The notes beneath the pieces are model-generated. The model searched no databases, was not told where the DNA came from, and worked only from the letters and a program-made list of their open reading frames with translations. Made by a program: the position numbers and the translations under genes. From Streptomyces chryseus (GTDB lineage: Bacteria; Actinomycetota; Actinomycetes; Streptomycetales; Streptomycetaceae), in contig NZ_BMVO01000009.1 of the NCBI RefSeq assembly GCF_014650755.1, positions 62,001 to 126,000 of the forward strand: 64,000 bases of DNA, in the 5' to 3' direction. Shown here one piece after another: positions 49,823 through 58,474 of this stretch (position 1 is the stretch's first letter; each line of letters begins with the position of its first letter).

Positions 49823-50191
49823 GTGATCCAGCAGGAGTCGCGACTGCGTGTCGCCGACAACACGGGTGCGAAGGAAATTCTCACCATCCGTGTTCTCGGT
49901 GGCTCGGGTCGCCGCTACGCGGGCATCGGCGACGTCATCGTCGCCACCGTCAAGGACGCGATCCCCGGCGGCAACGTGAAGAAGGGTGACGTCGTCAAGG
50001 CGGTCATCGTTCGCACCGTCAAGGAGCGCCGCCGCCAGGACGGCTCGTACATCCGCTTCGACGAGAACGCCGCTGTCATTCTCAAGAACGACGGCGACCC
50101 TCGTGGCACCCGTATCTTCGGCCCGGTGGGCCGTGAGCTGCGCGAGAAGAAGTTCATGAAGATCATCTCGCTCGCGCCGGAGGTGCTGTAA
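49823..50191 (+). CDS. rplN: 50S ribosomal protein L14
   Basis: 122-residue interface protein. MIQQESRLRVADNTGAKE and the REKKFMKIISLAPEVL ending are standard. GTG 49823 has AGGAGA upstream. First gene of the spc part. Confidence 0.97.
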   Translation: MIQQESRLRVADNTGAKEILTIRVLGGSGRRYAGIGDVIVATVKDAIPGGNVKKGDVVKAVIVRTVKERRRQDGSYIRFDENAAVILKNDGDPRGTRIFGPVGRELREKKFMKIISLAPEVL

Positions 50192-50193
50192 GC

Positions 50194-50517
50194 ATGAAGA
50201 TCAAGAAGGGCGACCTGGTTCAGGTCATCACCGGTAAGGACAAGGGCAAGCAGGGCAAGGTCATCGTGGCCTTCCCCCGCGAGAACCGCGTCCTCGTCGA
50301 GGGTGTCAACCGGGTCAAGAAGCACACCAAGGCCGGTCAGACCGCTCGCGGTTCGCAGACCGGTGGCATCGTGACGACCGAGGCCCCGGTCCACGTCAGC
50401 AACGTGCAGCTGGTTGTTGAGAAGGACGGCAAGAAGGTCGTTACTCGCGTCGGCTACCGCTTTGACGACGAGGGCAACAAGATCCGCGTTGCCAAGCGGA
50501 CTGGTGAGGACATCTGA
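50194..50517 (+). CDS. rplX: 50S ribosomal protein L24
   Basis: 107-residue KOW protein that starts 50S assembly. KIKKGDLVQVITGKDKGKQG is the KOW motif. Two bases after rplN; stop overlaps the rplE ATG. Confidence 0.97.
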   Translation: MKIKKGDLVQVITGKDKGKQGKVIVAFPRENRVLVEGVNRVKKHTKAGQTARGSQTGGIVTTEAPVHVSNVQLVVEKDGKKVVTRVGYRFDDEGNKIRVAKRTGEDI

Positions 50518-51074
50518 TGACTACCACCACCGCGCCGCGTCTGAAGCTGCGCTACCGCGAGGAGATCGCGGGCAAGCTGCGTGAAGAGTTCTCGTACGAG
50601 AACGTCATGCAGATCCCCGGTCTCGTCAAGATCGTGGTCAACATGGGTGTGGGCGACGCCGCCCGCGACTCCAAGCTGATCGACGGCGCCATCCGCGACC
50701 TCACCACGATCACCGGCCAGAAGCCGGCCGTCACCAAGGCCCGGAAGTCCATCGCGCAGTTCAAGCTGCGCGAGGGTCAGCCGATCGGCTGCCACGTCAC
50801 CCTCCGCGGTGACCGCATGTGGGAGTTCCTGGACCGTACGCTGTCGCTCGCGCTGCCGCGTATCCGTGACTTCCGTGGTCTGTCGCCGAAGCAGTTCGAC
50901 GGCCGTGGCAACTACACGTTCGGTCTCACGGAGCAGGTCATGTTCCACGAGATCGACCAGGACAAGATCGACCGGGTCCGGGGCATGGACATCACCGTGG
51001 TCACCACGGCGACCAACGACGACGAGGGTCGTGCCCTCCTTCGTCACCTCGGCTTCCCGTTCAAGGAGAACTGA
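50517..51074 (+). CDS. rplE: 50S ribosomal protein L5
   Basis: 185-residue 5S rRNA-binding protein. QIPGLVKIVVNMGVGDAARD and the LPRIRDFRGLSPKQFDGRGN segments are intact. Two bases before rpsN. Confidence 0.97.
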   Translation: MTTTTAPRLKLRYREEIAGKLREEFSYENVMQIPGLVKIVVNMGVGDAARDSKLIDGAIRDLTTITGQKPAVTKARKSIAQFKLREGQPIGCHVTLRGDRMWEFLDRTLSLALPRIRDFRGLSPKQFDGRGNYTFGLTEQVMFHEIDQDKIDRVRGMDITVVTTATNDDEGRALLRHLGFPFKEN

Positions 51075-51076
51075 CC

Positions 51077-51262
51077 GTGGCGAAGAAGGCCCTGATCGCT
51101 AAGGCGGCCCGCAAGCCGAAGTTCGCTGTGCGCGCGTACACGCGTTGCCAGCGCTGCGGCCGGCCGCACTCCGTCTACCGCAAGTTCGGCCTGTGCCGCG
51201 TGTGCCTTCGTGAGATGGCTCACCGTGGCGAGCTGCCGGGCGTGACCAAGAGCTCCTGGTAG
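51077..51262 (+). CDS. rpsZ: 30S ribosomal protein S14, zinc type
   Basis: 61-residue short form of S14 with a zinc site at Cys24, Cys27, Cys40 and Cys43. Streptomyces usually have a second, zinc-free 101-residue S14 elsewhere. GTG 51077 lies two bases after rplE. A 222-base structured gap follows. Confidence 0.96.
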   Translation: MAKKALIAKAARKPKFAVRAYTRCQRCGRPHSVYRKFGLCRVCLREMAHRGELPGVTKSSW

Positions 51263-51305
51263 TCCAGTACTGCCCTTCGGGCGTACGGATTTCCAGAGGC
51301 TCTCG

Positions 51306-51386
51306 GTAAGTATCTGGTCGGCAGGAGCCCGACCCCGCATGCCGTAGGCTTGCGGGGTTGGGCGCCTGCCGCCCTGACCGACTTAC
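51306..51386 (+). promoter_or_regulatory. Multi-helix RNA structure upstream of rpsH
   Basis: Nested helices fit together: GTAAGT/ACTTAC (51306-51311 with 51381-51386), GGTC/GACC (51316-51319 with 51376-51379), GGCAGG/CCTGCC (51320-51325 with 51365-51370) and an 11-bp CCCGACCCCGC/GCGGGGTTGGG arm (51328-51338 with 51352-51362). The internal loop GCCCT is on one side only. It lies 98 bases before the rpsH start, inside the spc run. Possibly a site for ribosomal-protein feedback (S8 is the spc repressor in E. coli); unproven. Confidence 0.55.
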
Positions 51387-51484
51387 TACGCCGTAGGTCC
51401 CCGCACCGCACCCGTCCCGCCACTGAGTGGGGAGAGGGATGGCGCATACAGGAAACCCCGGCGAGAGAGGCCGAAGGCCAATTC

Positions 51485-51883
51485 ATGACCATGACTGATC
51501 CGATCGCGGACATGCTGACTCGTCTGCGTAACGCGAACTCGGCGTACCACGACACCGTGGCTATGCCGCACAGCAAGATCAAGTCGCACATCGCGGAGAT
51601 CCTCCAGCAGGAGGGCTTCATCACCGGCTGGAAGGTCGAGGACGCCGAAGTCGGCAAGTCCCTCGTTCTCGAGCTGAAGTTCGGCCCGAACCGTGAGCGC
51701 TCCATTGCGGGCATCAAGCGGATCTCGAAGCCGGGTCTGCGCGTGTACGCGAAGTCCACCAACCTGCCGAAGGTCCTTGGCGGCCTGGGCGTGGCGATCA
51801 TCTCCACGTCGCACGGTCTTCTGACCGGCCAGCAGGCAGGCAAGAAGGGCGTAGGTGGGGAAGTCCTCGCCTACGTCTGGTAG
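51485..51883 (+). CDS. rpsH: 30S ribosomal protein S8
   Basis: 132-residue primary 16S-binding protein. MTMTDPIADMLTRLRNAN and the STSHGLLTGQQAGKKGVGGE ending are typical. ATG 51485 is taken; the in-frame upstream extension is not conserved. 21 bases before rplF. Confidence 0.96.
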   Translation: MTMTDPIADMLTRLRNANSAYHDTVAMPHSKIKSHIAEILQQEGFITGWKVEDAEVGKSLVLELKFGPNRERSIAGIKRISKPGLRVYAKSTNLPKVLGGLGVAIISTSHGLLTGQQAGKKGVGGEVLAYVW

Positions 51884-51904
51884 TCGGGAAAGGAAGGAAA
51901 GCTA

Positions 51905-52444
51905 ATGTCGCGAATCGGCAAGCTCCCCATCCAGGTTCCCGCCGGTGTGGACGTCACCATCGATGGCCGCACGGTCGCGGTGAAGGGCCCCAAGGGTTCC
52001 CTCACGCACACCGTCGCCGCGCCGATCGAGGTCACCAAGGGTGAGGACGGCGTGCTCAGCGTCACCCGCCCGAACGACGAGCGTCAGAACAAGGCCCTCC
52101 ACGGCCTGTCCCGCACGCTGGTGGCGAACATGATCACCGGCGTGACCACGGGTTACACCAAGGCGCTCGAGATCAGTGGTGTCGGTTACCGCGTCCAGGC
52201 GAAGGGCTCCAACCTGGAGTTCGCCCTGGGCTACAGCCACCCGATCGTCGTTGAGGCCCCCGAGGGCATCACCTTCAAGGTCGAGTCGCCCACGAAGCTC
52301 AGCGTCGAGGGCATCGACAAGCAGAAGGTCGGCGAGGTCGCCGCTAACATCCGCAAGCTGCGGAAGCCCGACCCGTACAAGGCCAAGGGCGTCAAGTACG
52401 CCGGCGAGGTTATCCGCCGCAAGGTTGGAAAGGCGGGTAAGTAA
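51905..52444 (+). CDS. rplF: 50S ribosomal protein L6
   Basis: 179-residue protein near the factor-binding centre, with two similar domains. MSRIGKLPIQVPAGVDV and the RKPDPYKAKGVKYAGE ending are intact. Three bases before rplR. Confidence 0.97.
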   Translation: MSRIGKLPIQVPAGVDVTIDGRTVAVKGPKGSLTHTVAAPIEVTKGEDGVLSVTRPNDERQNKALHGLSRTLVANMITGVTTGYTKALEISGVGYRVQAKGSNLEFALGYSHPIVVEAPEGITFKVESPTKLSVEGIDKQKVGEVAANIRKLRKPDPYKAKGVKYAGEVIRRKVGKAGK

Positions 52445-52447
52445 GCC

Positions 52448-52831
52448 ATGGCATACGGTGTAAAGATCGCCAAGGGTGACGCGTACAAGCGCGCTGCCAT
52501 CAAGCGCCGCCACATCCGCGTCCGCAAGCACGTCTCCGGTACGCCGGAGCGTCCTCGCCTGGTCGTGACGCGCTCCAACCGCAACATCGTTGCTCAGGTC
52601 ATCGACGACATCGCGGGCCACACGCTCGCGTCGGCGTCGACCCTGGACGCCTCGATCCGCGGTGGCGAGGCCGACAAGAGCGCCCAGGCCCAGCAGGTCG
52701 GCGCGCTTGTCGCCGAGCGTGCCAAGGCTGCCGGCGTCGAGGCCGTCGTGTTCGACCGTGGTGGCAACAGGTACGCCGGGCGCATTGCCGCTCTGGCTGA
52801 CGCCGCCCGCGAAGCCGGGCTGAAGTTCTAA
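52448..52831 (+). CDS. rplR: 50S ribosomal protein L18
   Basis: 127-residue 5S rRNA-binding protein. RVRKHVSGTPERPRLVVTRSN and FDRGGNRYAGRIAALADAAREAG are standard. Confidence 0.97.
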   Translation: MAYGVKIAKGDAYKRAAIKRRHIRVRKHVSGTPERPRLVVTRSNRNIVAQVIDDIAGHTLASASTLDASIRGGEADKSAQAQQVGALVAERAKAAGVEAVVFDRGGNRYAGRIAALADAAREAGLKF

Positions 52832-52877
52832 GCCCCGGTTCCGGGACTAACGGACGTAACAGAGAGAGGTAAATCCA

Positions 52878-53480
52878 ATGGCTGGACCCCAGCGCCGCGG
52901 AAGCGGTGCCGGTGGCGGCGAGCGGCGGGACCGGAAGGGTCGCGACGGTGGCGCTGCCGCCGAGAAGACCGCTTACGTTGAGCGCGTTGTCGCGATCAAC
53001 CGTGTCGCCAAGGTTGTCAAGGGTGGTCGCCGCTTCAGCTTCACCGCGCTGGTCGTGGTGGGCGACGGTGACGGCACTGTAGGCGTCGGATACGGCAAGG
53101 CCAAGGAAGTTCCCGCGGCCATTGCCAAGGGCGTTGAAGAGGCCAAGAAGAGCTTCTTCAAGGTTCCGCGCATCCAGGGCACCATCCCTCACCCGATTCA
53201 GGGCGAGAAGGCTGCGGGCGTCGTCCTGCTCAAGCCGGCCTCCCCCGGTACCGGCGTTATCGCCGGTGGCCCGGTGCGTGCCGTGCTCGAGTGCGCCGGC
53301 GTTCACGACATCCTGTCGAAGTCGCTCGGCTCGTCGAACCCCATCAACATCGTCCACGCGACTGTGACGGCCCTCAAGGGTCTGCAGCGTCCCGAGGAGA
53401 TCGCGGCTCGCCGTGGTCTGCCCCTCGAGGACGTGGCCCCCGCGGCCCTGCTCCGTGCGCGTGCGGGAGCGGGTGCGTAA
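52878..53480 (+). CDS. rpsE: 30S ribosomal protein S5
   Basis: 200-residue protein that guards decoding accuracy and mRNA unwinding. The double-stranded RNA-binding region around VVAINRVAKVVKGGRRFSF is wild type, including the spectinomycin loop. It has an Arg/Gly-rich N-terminal extension of about 35 residues. Stop overlaps the rpmD ATG. Confidence 0.96.
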   Translation: MAGPQRRGSGAGGGERRDRKGRDGGAAAEKTAYVERVVAINRVAKVVKGGRRFSFTALVVVGDGDGTVGVGYGKAKEVPAAIAKGVEEAKKSFFKVPRIQGTIPHPIQGEKAAGVVLLKPASPGTGVIAGGPVRAVLECAGVHDILSKSLGSSNPINIVHATVTALKGLQRPEEIAARRGLPLEDVAPAALLRARAGAGA

Positions 53481-53662
53481 TGGCCCGTCTCCAGATCACG
53501 CAGACGAAGTCGTACATCGGCAGCAAGCAGAACCACCGCGACACCCTGCGTTCGCTCGGGCTCAAGCGCCTGAACGACGTGGTTGTCAAGGAGGACCGCC
53601 CCGAGTTCCGCGGAATGGTTCACACCGTCCGCCACCTCGTGACGGTTGAGGAGGTCGACTGA
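53480..53662 (+). CDS. rpmD: 50S ribosomal protein L30
   Basis: 60-residue protein; MARLQITQTKSYIGSKQNHR begins it and FRGMVHTVRHLVTVEEVD ends it. Overlaps the rpsE stop by one base and ends two bases before rplO. Confidence 0.96.
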   Translation: MARLQITQTKSYIGSKQNHRDTLRSLGLKRLNDVVVKEDRPEFRGMVHTVRHLVTVEEVD

Positions 53663-53663
53663 C

Positions 53664-54119
53664 ATGGCGGAGAACAACCCGCTGAAGGTCCACAACCTCC
53701 GGCCCGCCCCGGGCGCCAAGACCGCCAAGACCCGTGTGGGTCGTGGTGAGGCGTCCAAGGGTAAGACCGCAGGTCGTGGTACCAAGGGCACCAAGGCCCG
53801 TTACCAGGTTCCGGAGCGCTTCGAGGGCGGGCAGATGCCCCTCCACATGCGTCTCCCGAAGCTCAAGGGCTTCAAGAACCCGTTCCGCACCGAGTACCAG
53901 GTCGTGAACCTGGACAAGCTCGCCGAGCTCTACCCGCAGGGTGGAGAGGTCACGGTGGCCGACCTGGTCGCCAAGGGTGCGGTGCGTAAGAACCAGCTCG
54001 TCAAGGTGCTCGGCGCCGGCGAGGTCTCCGTGGCGCTGACGGTGACGGTTGACGCCGCTTCCGCCTCCGCCAAGGAGAAGATCGCTGCCGCTGGCGGCAC
54101 CGTCACCGAGCTCGTCTGA
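53664..54119 (+). CDS. rplO: 50S ribosomal protein L15
   Basis: 151-residue late-assembly protein. The glycine-rich N-terminus with VGRGEASKGKTAGRGTKG and the FEGGQMPLHMRLPKLKGF segment are typical. ATG 53664 is used. A terminator hairpin follows, separating it from secY. Confidence 0.96.
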   Translation: MAENNPLKVHNLRPAPGAKTAKTRVGRGEASKGKTAGRGTKGTKARYQVPERFEGGQMPLHMRLPKLKGFKNPFRTEYQVVNLDKLAELYPQGGEVTVADLVAKGAVRKNQLVKVLGAGEVSVALTVTVDAASASAKEKIAAAGGTVTELV

Positions 54120-54146
54120 GAGACGAGCCCGATGGCTTGAACACCG

Positions 54147-54180
54147 ACCGGGGATGCCTCCCAAAAGGGGCATCCCCGGT
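54147..54180 (+). terminator. Terminator of the spc ribosomal genes
   Basis: ACCGGGGATGCC pairs with GGCATCCCCGGT (12 pairs, loop of ten bases), 28 bases after rplO. Confidence 0.85.
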
Positions 54181-54258
54181 TGGTCGTTCCAAGGGGGGCA
54201 TGGTCGCCGGTATGGTGGCGTGCACCGTTAACTTCCGTGCGGTGCGCCCGCACGGCTT

Positions 54259-54283
54259 TTGACTGCTTGTATTCGTGTACTAG
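54259..54283 (+). promoter_or_regulatory. Possible secY promoter
   Basis: TTGACT at 54259-54264 with TACTAG at 54278-54283; the 13-base spacer is too short for a normal promoter, so the pair is doubtful. The terminator just upstream makes a separate secY promoter likely. Confidence 0.3.
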
Positions 54284-54366
54284 TCGCAACTCGTTGTTCC
54301 GTCGGATTCGTCGATCCTCAATACCGTCACCTCTGACGCAGTAGCGCGGGGGTCGCAGGAGGCACC

Positions 54367-55680
54367 GTGCTCACCGCGTTCGCCCGGGCGTTCAAGACGC
54401 CCGACCTGCGCAAGAAGCTGCTCTTCACACTGGGCATCATCGTGCTGTACCGGCTCGGGGCCCATGTTCCGGTTCCCGGCGTCAACTACAAGAACGTTCA
54501 GACCTGTGTCGACCAGGCGCAGACTGGCGGGCTCTTCGGGCTCGTCAACCTGTTCAGCGGTGGCGCCCTGCTGCAGATCACGATCTTCGCGCTCGGCATC
54601 ATGCCGTACATCACGGCGAGCATCATCCTGCAGCTGCTGACCGTGGTCATCCCGCGACTGGAGGCCCTCAAGAAGGAGGGGCAGTCCGGTACGGCCAAGA
54701 TCACGCAGTACACGCGTTACCTGACGGTCGCGCTGGCCGTGCTGCAGGGCACCGGCCTGGTGGCCACCGCCCGCAACGGCGCGATCTTCCAGGGCTGCCC
54801 GGTCGCCGGCCAGATCGTCCCCGACAAGTCCATCTTCGTGACGATCACCATGGTGATCACGATGACCGCGGGCACCGCGGCCGTCATGTGGCTCGGTGAG
54901 CTCGTCACCGACCGCGGCATCGGCAACGGCATGTCGATCCTGATGTTCATCTCGATCGCCGCCGGCTTCCCGGGCGCGCTGTGGGCCATCAAGAAGCAGG
55001 GCGATCTCGCGAACGGCTGGATCGAGTTCGGTGTGGTGATCCTGGTCGGCTTCGCCATGGTGGGGCTCGTGGTCTTCGTCGAGCAGGCGCAGCGCAGGAT
55101 CCCCGTCCAGTACGCGAAGCGCATGATCGGCCGCAAGTCCTACGGCGGTACGTCCACGTACATCCCGCTCAAGGTGAACCAGGCCGGTGTGATCCCGGTC
55201 ATCTTCGCCTCGTCCCTGCTCTACATCCCCATGCTGATCGTCCAGTTCAGCGGTGGCGGGGCAAGTTCCGGCTGGGGCACGTGGATTCAGGCGAACTTCG
55301 TGGATGGCAAGCCCATCTACATCGCCACGTACTTCCTGTTGATCGTGTTCTTCGCCTTCTTCTATGTGGCGATCTCGTTCAACCCCGAGGAAGTCGCCGA
55401 CAACATGAAGAAGTATGGTGGCTTCATCCCGGGTATCCGGGCAGGTCGGCCTACCGCCGAGTACCTGAGCTACGTGCTCAACCGGATCACGTGGCCGGGC
55501 TCGCTGTATCTGGGTCTGATCGCTCTTGTGCCGACGATGGCGTTGGCGGGCTTCGGCGCGAACGCGGACTTCCCCTTCGGTGGAACAAGCATCCTGATCA
55601 TCGTGGGTGTGGGTCTGGAGACCGTGAAGCAGATCGAGAGCCAGCTCCAGCAGCGCAATTACGAAGGGTTCCTCCGCTGA
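54367..55680 (+). CDS. secY: Preprotein translocase subunit SecY
   Basis: 437-residue channel protein of the Sec translocon with ten membrane spans. The plug region after the first span (FSGGALLQITIFALGIMPYI) and the cytosolic loop RRIPVQYAKRMIGRKSYGG are conserved. GTG 54367 has CAGGAGG upstream. Its stop overlaps the adk ATG. Confidence 0.97.
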   Translation: MLTAFARAFKTPDLRKKLLFTLGIIVLYRLGAHVPVPGVNYKNVQTCVDQAQTGGLFGLVNLFSGGALLQITIFALGIMPYITASIILQLLTVVIPRLEALKKEGQSGTAKITQYTRYLTVALAVLQGTGLVATARNGAIFQGCPVAGQIVPDKSIFVTITMVITMTAGTAAVMWLGELVTDRGIGNGMSILMFISIAAGFPGALWAIKKQGDLANGWIEFGVVILVGFAMVGLVVFVEQAQRRIPVQYAKRMIGRKSYGGTSTYIPLKVNQAGVIPVIFASSLLYIPMLIVQFSGGGASSGWGTWIQANFVDGKPIYIATYFLLIVFFAFFYVAISFNPEEVADNMKKYGGFIPGIRAGRPTAEYLSYVLNRITWPGSLYLGLIALVPTMALAGFGANADFPFGGTSILIIVGVGLETVKQIESQLQQRNYEGFLR

Positions 55681-56342
55681 TGCGAATCGTCCTCGTCGGG
55701 CCGCCCGGTGCGGGCAAGGGAACGCAGGCCGCGTTCCTTGCCAAGAACCTGAAGATCCCGCACATCTCCACGGGCGACCTCTTCCGCGCCAACATCAGCC
55801 AGGGCACGGAGCTGGGCAAGCAGGCGAAGGCGTTCATGGACGCCGGCAACCTGGTACCGGACGAGGTCACCATCGGGATGGCCAAGGACCGCATGTCCAA
55901 GCCCGACGCCGAGGGCGGGTTCCTGCTGGACGGCTTCCCGCGGAACGTCTCGCAGGCCGTGGCGCTCGACGAGTGGCTGAAGGCCGAGGGGCAGCAGCTC
56001 GACGGCGTGCTGGACCTGGAAGTACCCGAGGACGAGGTCGTCAAGCGCATCGCGGGCCGCCGTACCTGCCGCAACGACTCCAGCCACGTCTTCCACGTGA
56101 CGTACAGCCCGCCCGAGCAGGACGGCGTCTGCGACGTCTGCGGCGGCGAGCTGTACCAGCGCGGCGACGACACCGAGGAAACGGTGCGCCGCCGGCTGGA
56201 GGTCTACCACAGCGAGACGGAGCCGATCATCGACCACTACAAGGCTCAGGGCCTGGTGGTCACCATCTCCGCGCTGGGCAAGGTCGACGAAGTGACCAGG
56301 CGCGCGATGGAAGCCCTGAAGAAGTCCTCCCCCGAGGGCTGA
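55680..56342 (+). CDS. adk: Adenylate kinase
   Basis: 220-residue enzyme interconverting ATP plus AMP and two ADP. P-loop GPPGAGKGT at 7-15, the AMP-binding helix and DGFPRN at 84-89 are present. The long LID domain has Cys130, His136/His139 and CDVC at 151-154, so a metal is likely bound, with a histidine in place of a cysteine. Overlaps the secY stop by one to four bases and may be translationally coupled. Confidence 0.96.
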   Translation: MRIVLVGPPGAGKGTQAAFLAKNLKIPHISTGDLFRANISQGTELGKQAKAFMDAGNLVPDEVTIGMAKDRMSKPDAEGGFLLDGFPRNVSQAVALDEWLKAEGQQLDGVLDLEVPEDEVVKRIAGRRTCRNDSSHVFHVTYSPPEQDGVCDVCGGELYQRGDDTEETVRRRLEVYHSETEPIIDHYKAQGLVVTISALGKVDEVTRRAMEALKKSSPEG

Positions 56343-56468
56343 TCGAGCGAGCAGTACGACGGTTGCGGCCGCGGTGTCCGAGAGGCGCCGCGGCCGTACT
56401 GTTGAGCGCGGAAGCGCGTGGTACGCAGTACGTGGTACGTAGTGACAGCGAAGGTGGAAGGCACACAC

Positions 56469-57305
56469 ATGGTGGAGATCAAGACCCCCGGGCAGATCGC
56501 GAAGATGCGCGAGGCGGGGCTGGTCGTCGCCGCCGTCCACGCGGCCACGCGTGAGGCGGCCGTTCCGGGCGCCACCACCAGGGATCTGGACGAGGTGTCC
56601 CGCAAGGTGCTCGCCGAGCACGGCGCGAAGTCGAACTTCCTCGGGTACGGCGGCTTCCCCGCCACCATCTGCACCTCGGTCAACGAGGTCGTCGTCCACG
56701 GCATCCCGGACGAGAAGACGGTCCTGAAGGACGGCGACATCATCTCGATCGACGCGGGCGCGATCGTCGACGGCTGGCACGGCGACGCCGCGTACACCGC
56801 CTTCGTCGGCACCGGGCACGCGCCCGAGCTGATCGAGCTCTCCCGGGTGACCGAGGAGTCGATGTGGGCCGGCCTGGCCGCGATGAAGCTGGGCAACCGG
56901 CTGGTCGACATCTCCAAGGCGATCGAGTCGTACATCCGCCGCCAGCCGCGTCCGGCCACCGGCAAGTACGGGATCATCGAGGACTACGGCGGCCACGGCA
57001 TCGGCTCCGAGATGCACATGGACCCGCACCTGCTGAACTACGTCACGCGCAAGCGCGGCAAGGGCCCGAAGCTGGTCCCCGGCTTCTGCCTGGCGATCGA
57101 GCCGATGGTGAGCCTCGGTACGGCGCAGACGGACGTCCTGGAGGACAACTGGACCGTCGTCACCACCGACGGCACCTGGTCCTCGCACTGGGAGCACTCC
57201 GTGGCGCTGACGGAGGAGGGACCGCTGGTCCTGACCGCCGTCGACGGCGGCAAGGCGAAGCTGGCGGAGTACGGGATCACCGCGGCCCCCGATCCGCTGG
57301 GCTGA
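56469..57305 (+). CDS. map: Methionine aminopeptidase, type I
   Basis: 278-residue enzyme that removes N-terminal Met from new proteins. All five metal ligands are visible: Asp95, Asp106, His176, Glu211 and Glu242. ATG 56469 has GGTGGAAGG upstream; the frame is open back to 56418, but the extra residues are unlike the family. It lies 126 bases after adk, with a CGGCCGCGG/CCGCGGCCG hairpin in between. Confidence 0.95.
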   Translation: MVEIKTPGQIAKMREAGLVVAAVHAATREAAVPGATTRDLDEVSRKVLAEHGAKSNFLGYGGFPATICTSVNEVVVHGIPDEKTVLKDGDIISIDAGAIVDGWHGDAAYTAFVGTGHAPELIELSRVTEESMWAGLAAMKLGNRLVDISKAIESYIRRQPRPATGKYGIIEDYGGHGIGSEMHMDPHLLNYVTRKRGKGPKLVPGFCLAIEPMVSLGTAQTDVLEDNWTVVTTDGTWSSHWEHSVALTEEGPLVLTAVDGGKAKLAEYGITAAPDPLG

Positions 57306-57344
57306 ACGGCGTAATGATCTTGACTGTTGGGCACACTTGCCGGA

Positions 57345-57374
57345 TTCGTCTTTTCCGGGCGCCTGACGTACACT
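57345..57374 (+). promoter_or_regulatory. Putative infA promoter
   Basis: TACACT at 57369-57374, preceded by TGACG, with a weak TTCGTC at 57345-57350 (18-base spacer). Starts the infA-rpmJ-rpsM-rpsK unit. Confidence 0.5.
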
Positions 57375-57454
57375 GACTAGTCGGCTCGCGTGTGCCCGTA
57401 TGCCTGCATACGGGTGCGTAAGTCGATCAAGGTAGCCGATTCGAAGGGCGAAGC

Positions 57455-57676
57455 GTGGCCAAGAAGCAAGGTGCCATCGAAATCGAGGGCACCGTGATCG
57501 AGTCCCTCCCGAACGCAATGTTCAAGGTGGAACTTCAGAACGGTCACAAAGTCCTAGCGCACATCAGCGGCAAGATGCGTATGCACTACATCCGCATCCT
57601 CCCGGATGACCGGGTCGTGGTGGAGCTGTCTCCGTACGACCTGACGCGTGGCCGGATCGTCTACCGGTACAAGTAG
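57455..57676 (+). CDS. infA: Translation initiation factor IF-1
   Basis: 73-residue OB-fold factor that blocks the A site during initiation. MAKKQGAIEIEGTVIESLPN and the MRMHYIRILPDDRVVVELSPYD segment are the family signatures. GTG 57455 has GAAGGGCGA upstream. Confidence 0.97.
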   Translation: MAKKQGAIEIEGTVIESLPNAMFKVELQNGHKVLAHISGKMRMHYIRILPDDRVVVELSPYDLTRGRIVYRYK

Positions 57677-57737
57677 ATCTTGCCCGCGCCCCGTGTCTCA
57701 CGGGGTGGTGGCACTGACCCGGAGAACCTCACATCCC

Positions 57738-57851
57738 ATGAAGGTCAAGCCGAGCGTCAAGAAGATCTGCGACAAGTGCAAGGTGATCCGCCGTCACGGC
57801 CGGGTCATGGTCATCTGCGACAACCTGCGCCACAAGCAGCGCCAGGGCTGA
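57738..57851 (+). CDS. rpmJ: 50S ribosomal protein L36
   Basis: 37-residue zinc-ribbon protein with Cys11, Cys14, Cys27 and His32. It is the normal zinc-containing form. ATG 57738 is 61 bases after infA; the longer open frame around it is not used. Confidence 0.95.
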   Translation: MKVKPSVKKICDKCKVIRRHGRVMVICDNLRHKQRQG

Positions 57852-57916
57852 CGCACGACCCCCTGCATCTCGCAGAACTTCGCGCGACGCACGTAAATAC
57901 GTACATACGCAGAACC

Positions 57917-57934
57917 CAGCACCCGAGGGTGCTG
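57917..57934 (+). promoter_or_regulatory. Small hairpin before rpsM
   Basis: CAGCACCC/GGGTGCTG with loop GA (eight pairs counting the outer C-G), inside the 177-base rpmJ-rpsM gap. Another GC-rich stem (CCTCCGGCGGAGG) follows. Function unknown. Confidence 0.35.
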
Positions 57935-58028
57935 ACACCTCCGGCGGAGGCCGGGGACCTGGAACGTACCTCGTACGGCGGCCACGGAACGGTTCTGCGG
58001 AAGACCTCCGAGCAAACAGGAGCCATGC

Positions 58029-58409
58029 ATGGCACGCCTTGAAGGCGTTGACCTCCCGCGCGAAAAGCGTATCGAGGTCGCCCTCACCTACGTCTTCGGC
58101 ATCGGTCGCACCCGTGCCAAGGAGACCCTCGCCGCCACCGGCGTGAACCCCGACACGCGCGTTCGCGACCTCGGCGAGGAAGACCTCGTCAAGATCCGCG
58201 AGTACGTCGACGTCAACTTCAAGACCGAGGGTGACCTCCGTCGCGAGGTGCAGGCCGACATCCGCCGCAAGGTCGAGATCGGCTGCTACCAGGGTCTGCG
58301 TCACCGCCGCGGCCTGCCGGTCCACGGTCAGCGCACCAGCACCAACGCTCGTACCCGCAAGGGCCCGCGTCGCGCCATCGCCGGTAAGAAGAAGCCGGGC
58401 AAGAAGTAG
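58029..58409 (+). CDS. rpsM: 30S ribosomal protein S13
   Basis: 126-residue protein of the 30S head that contacts the 50S and P-site tRNA. MARLEGVDLPREKRIEVALTY and the GQRTSTNARTRKGPRR tail are typical. Confidence 0.97.
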   Translation: MARLEGVDLPREKRIEVALTYVFGIGRTRAKETLAATGVNPDTRVRDLGEEDLVKIREYVDVNFKTEGDLRREVQADIRRKVEIGCYQGLRHRRGLPVHGQRTSTNARTRKGPRRAIAGKKKPGKK

Positions 58410-58474
58410 TCCTCAGCCGGACGCTCATCAGCGGTCTTCGCTGTAGGACCGACCACCTCCCGTAGGAGATATAG

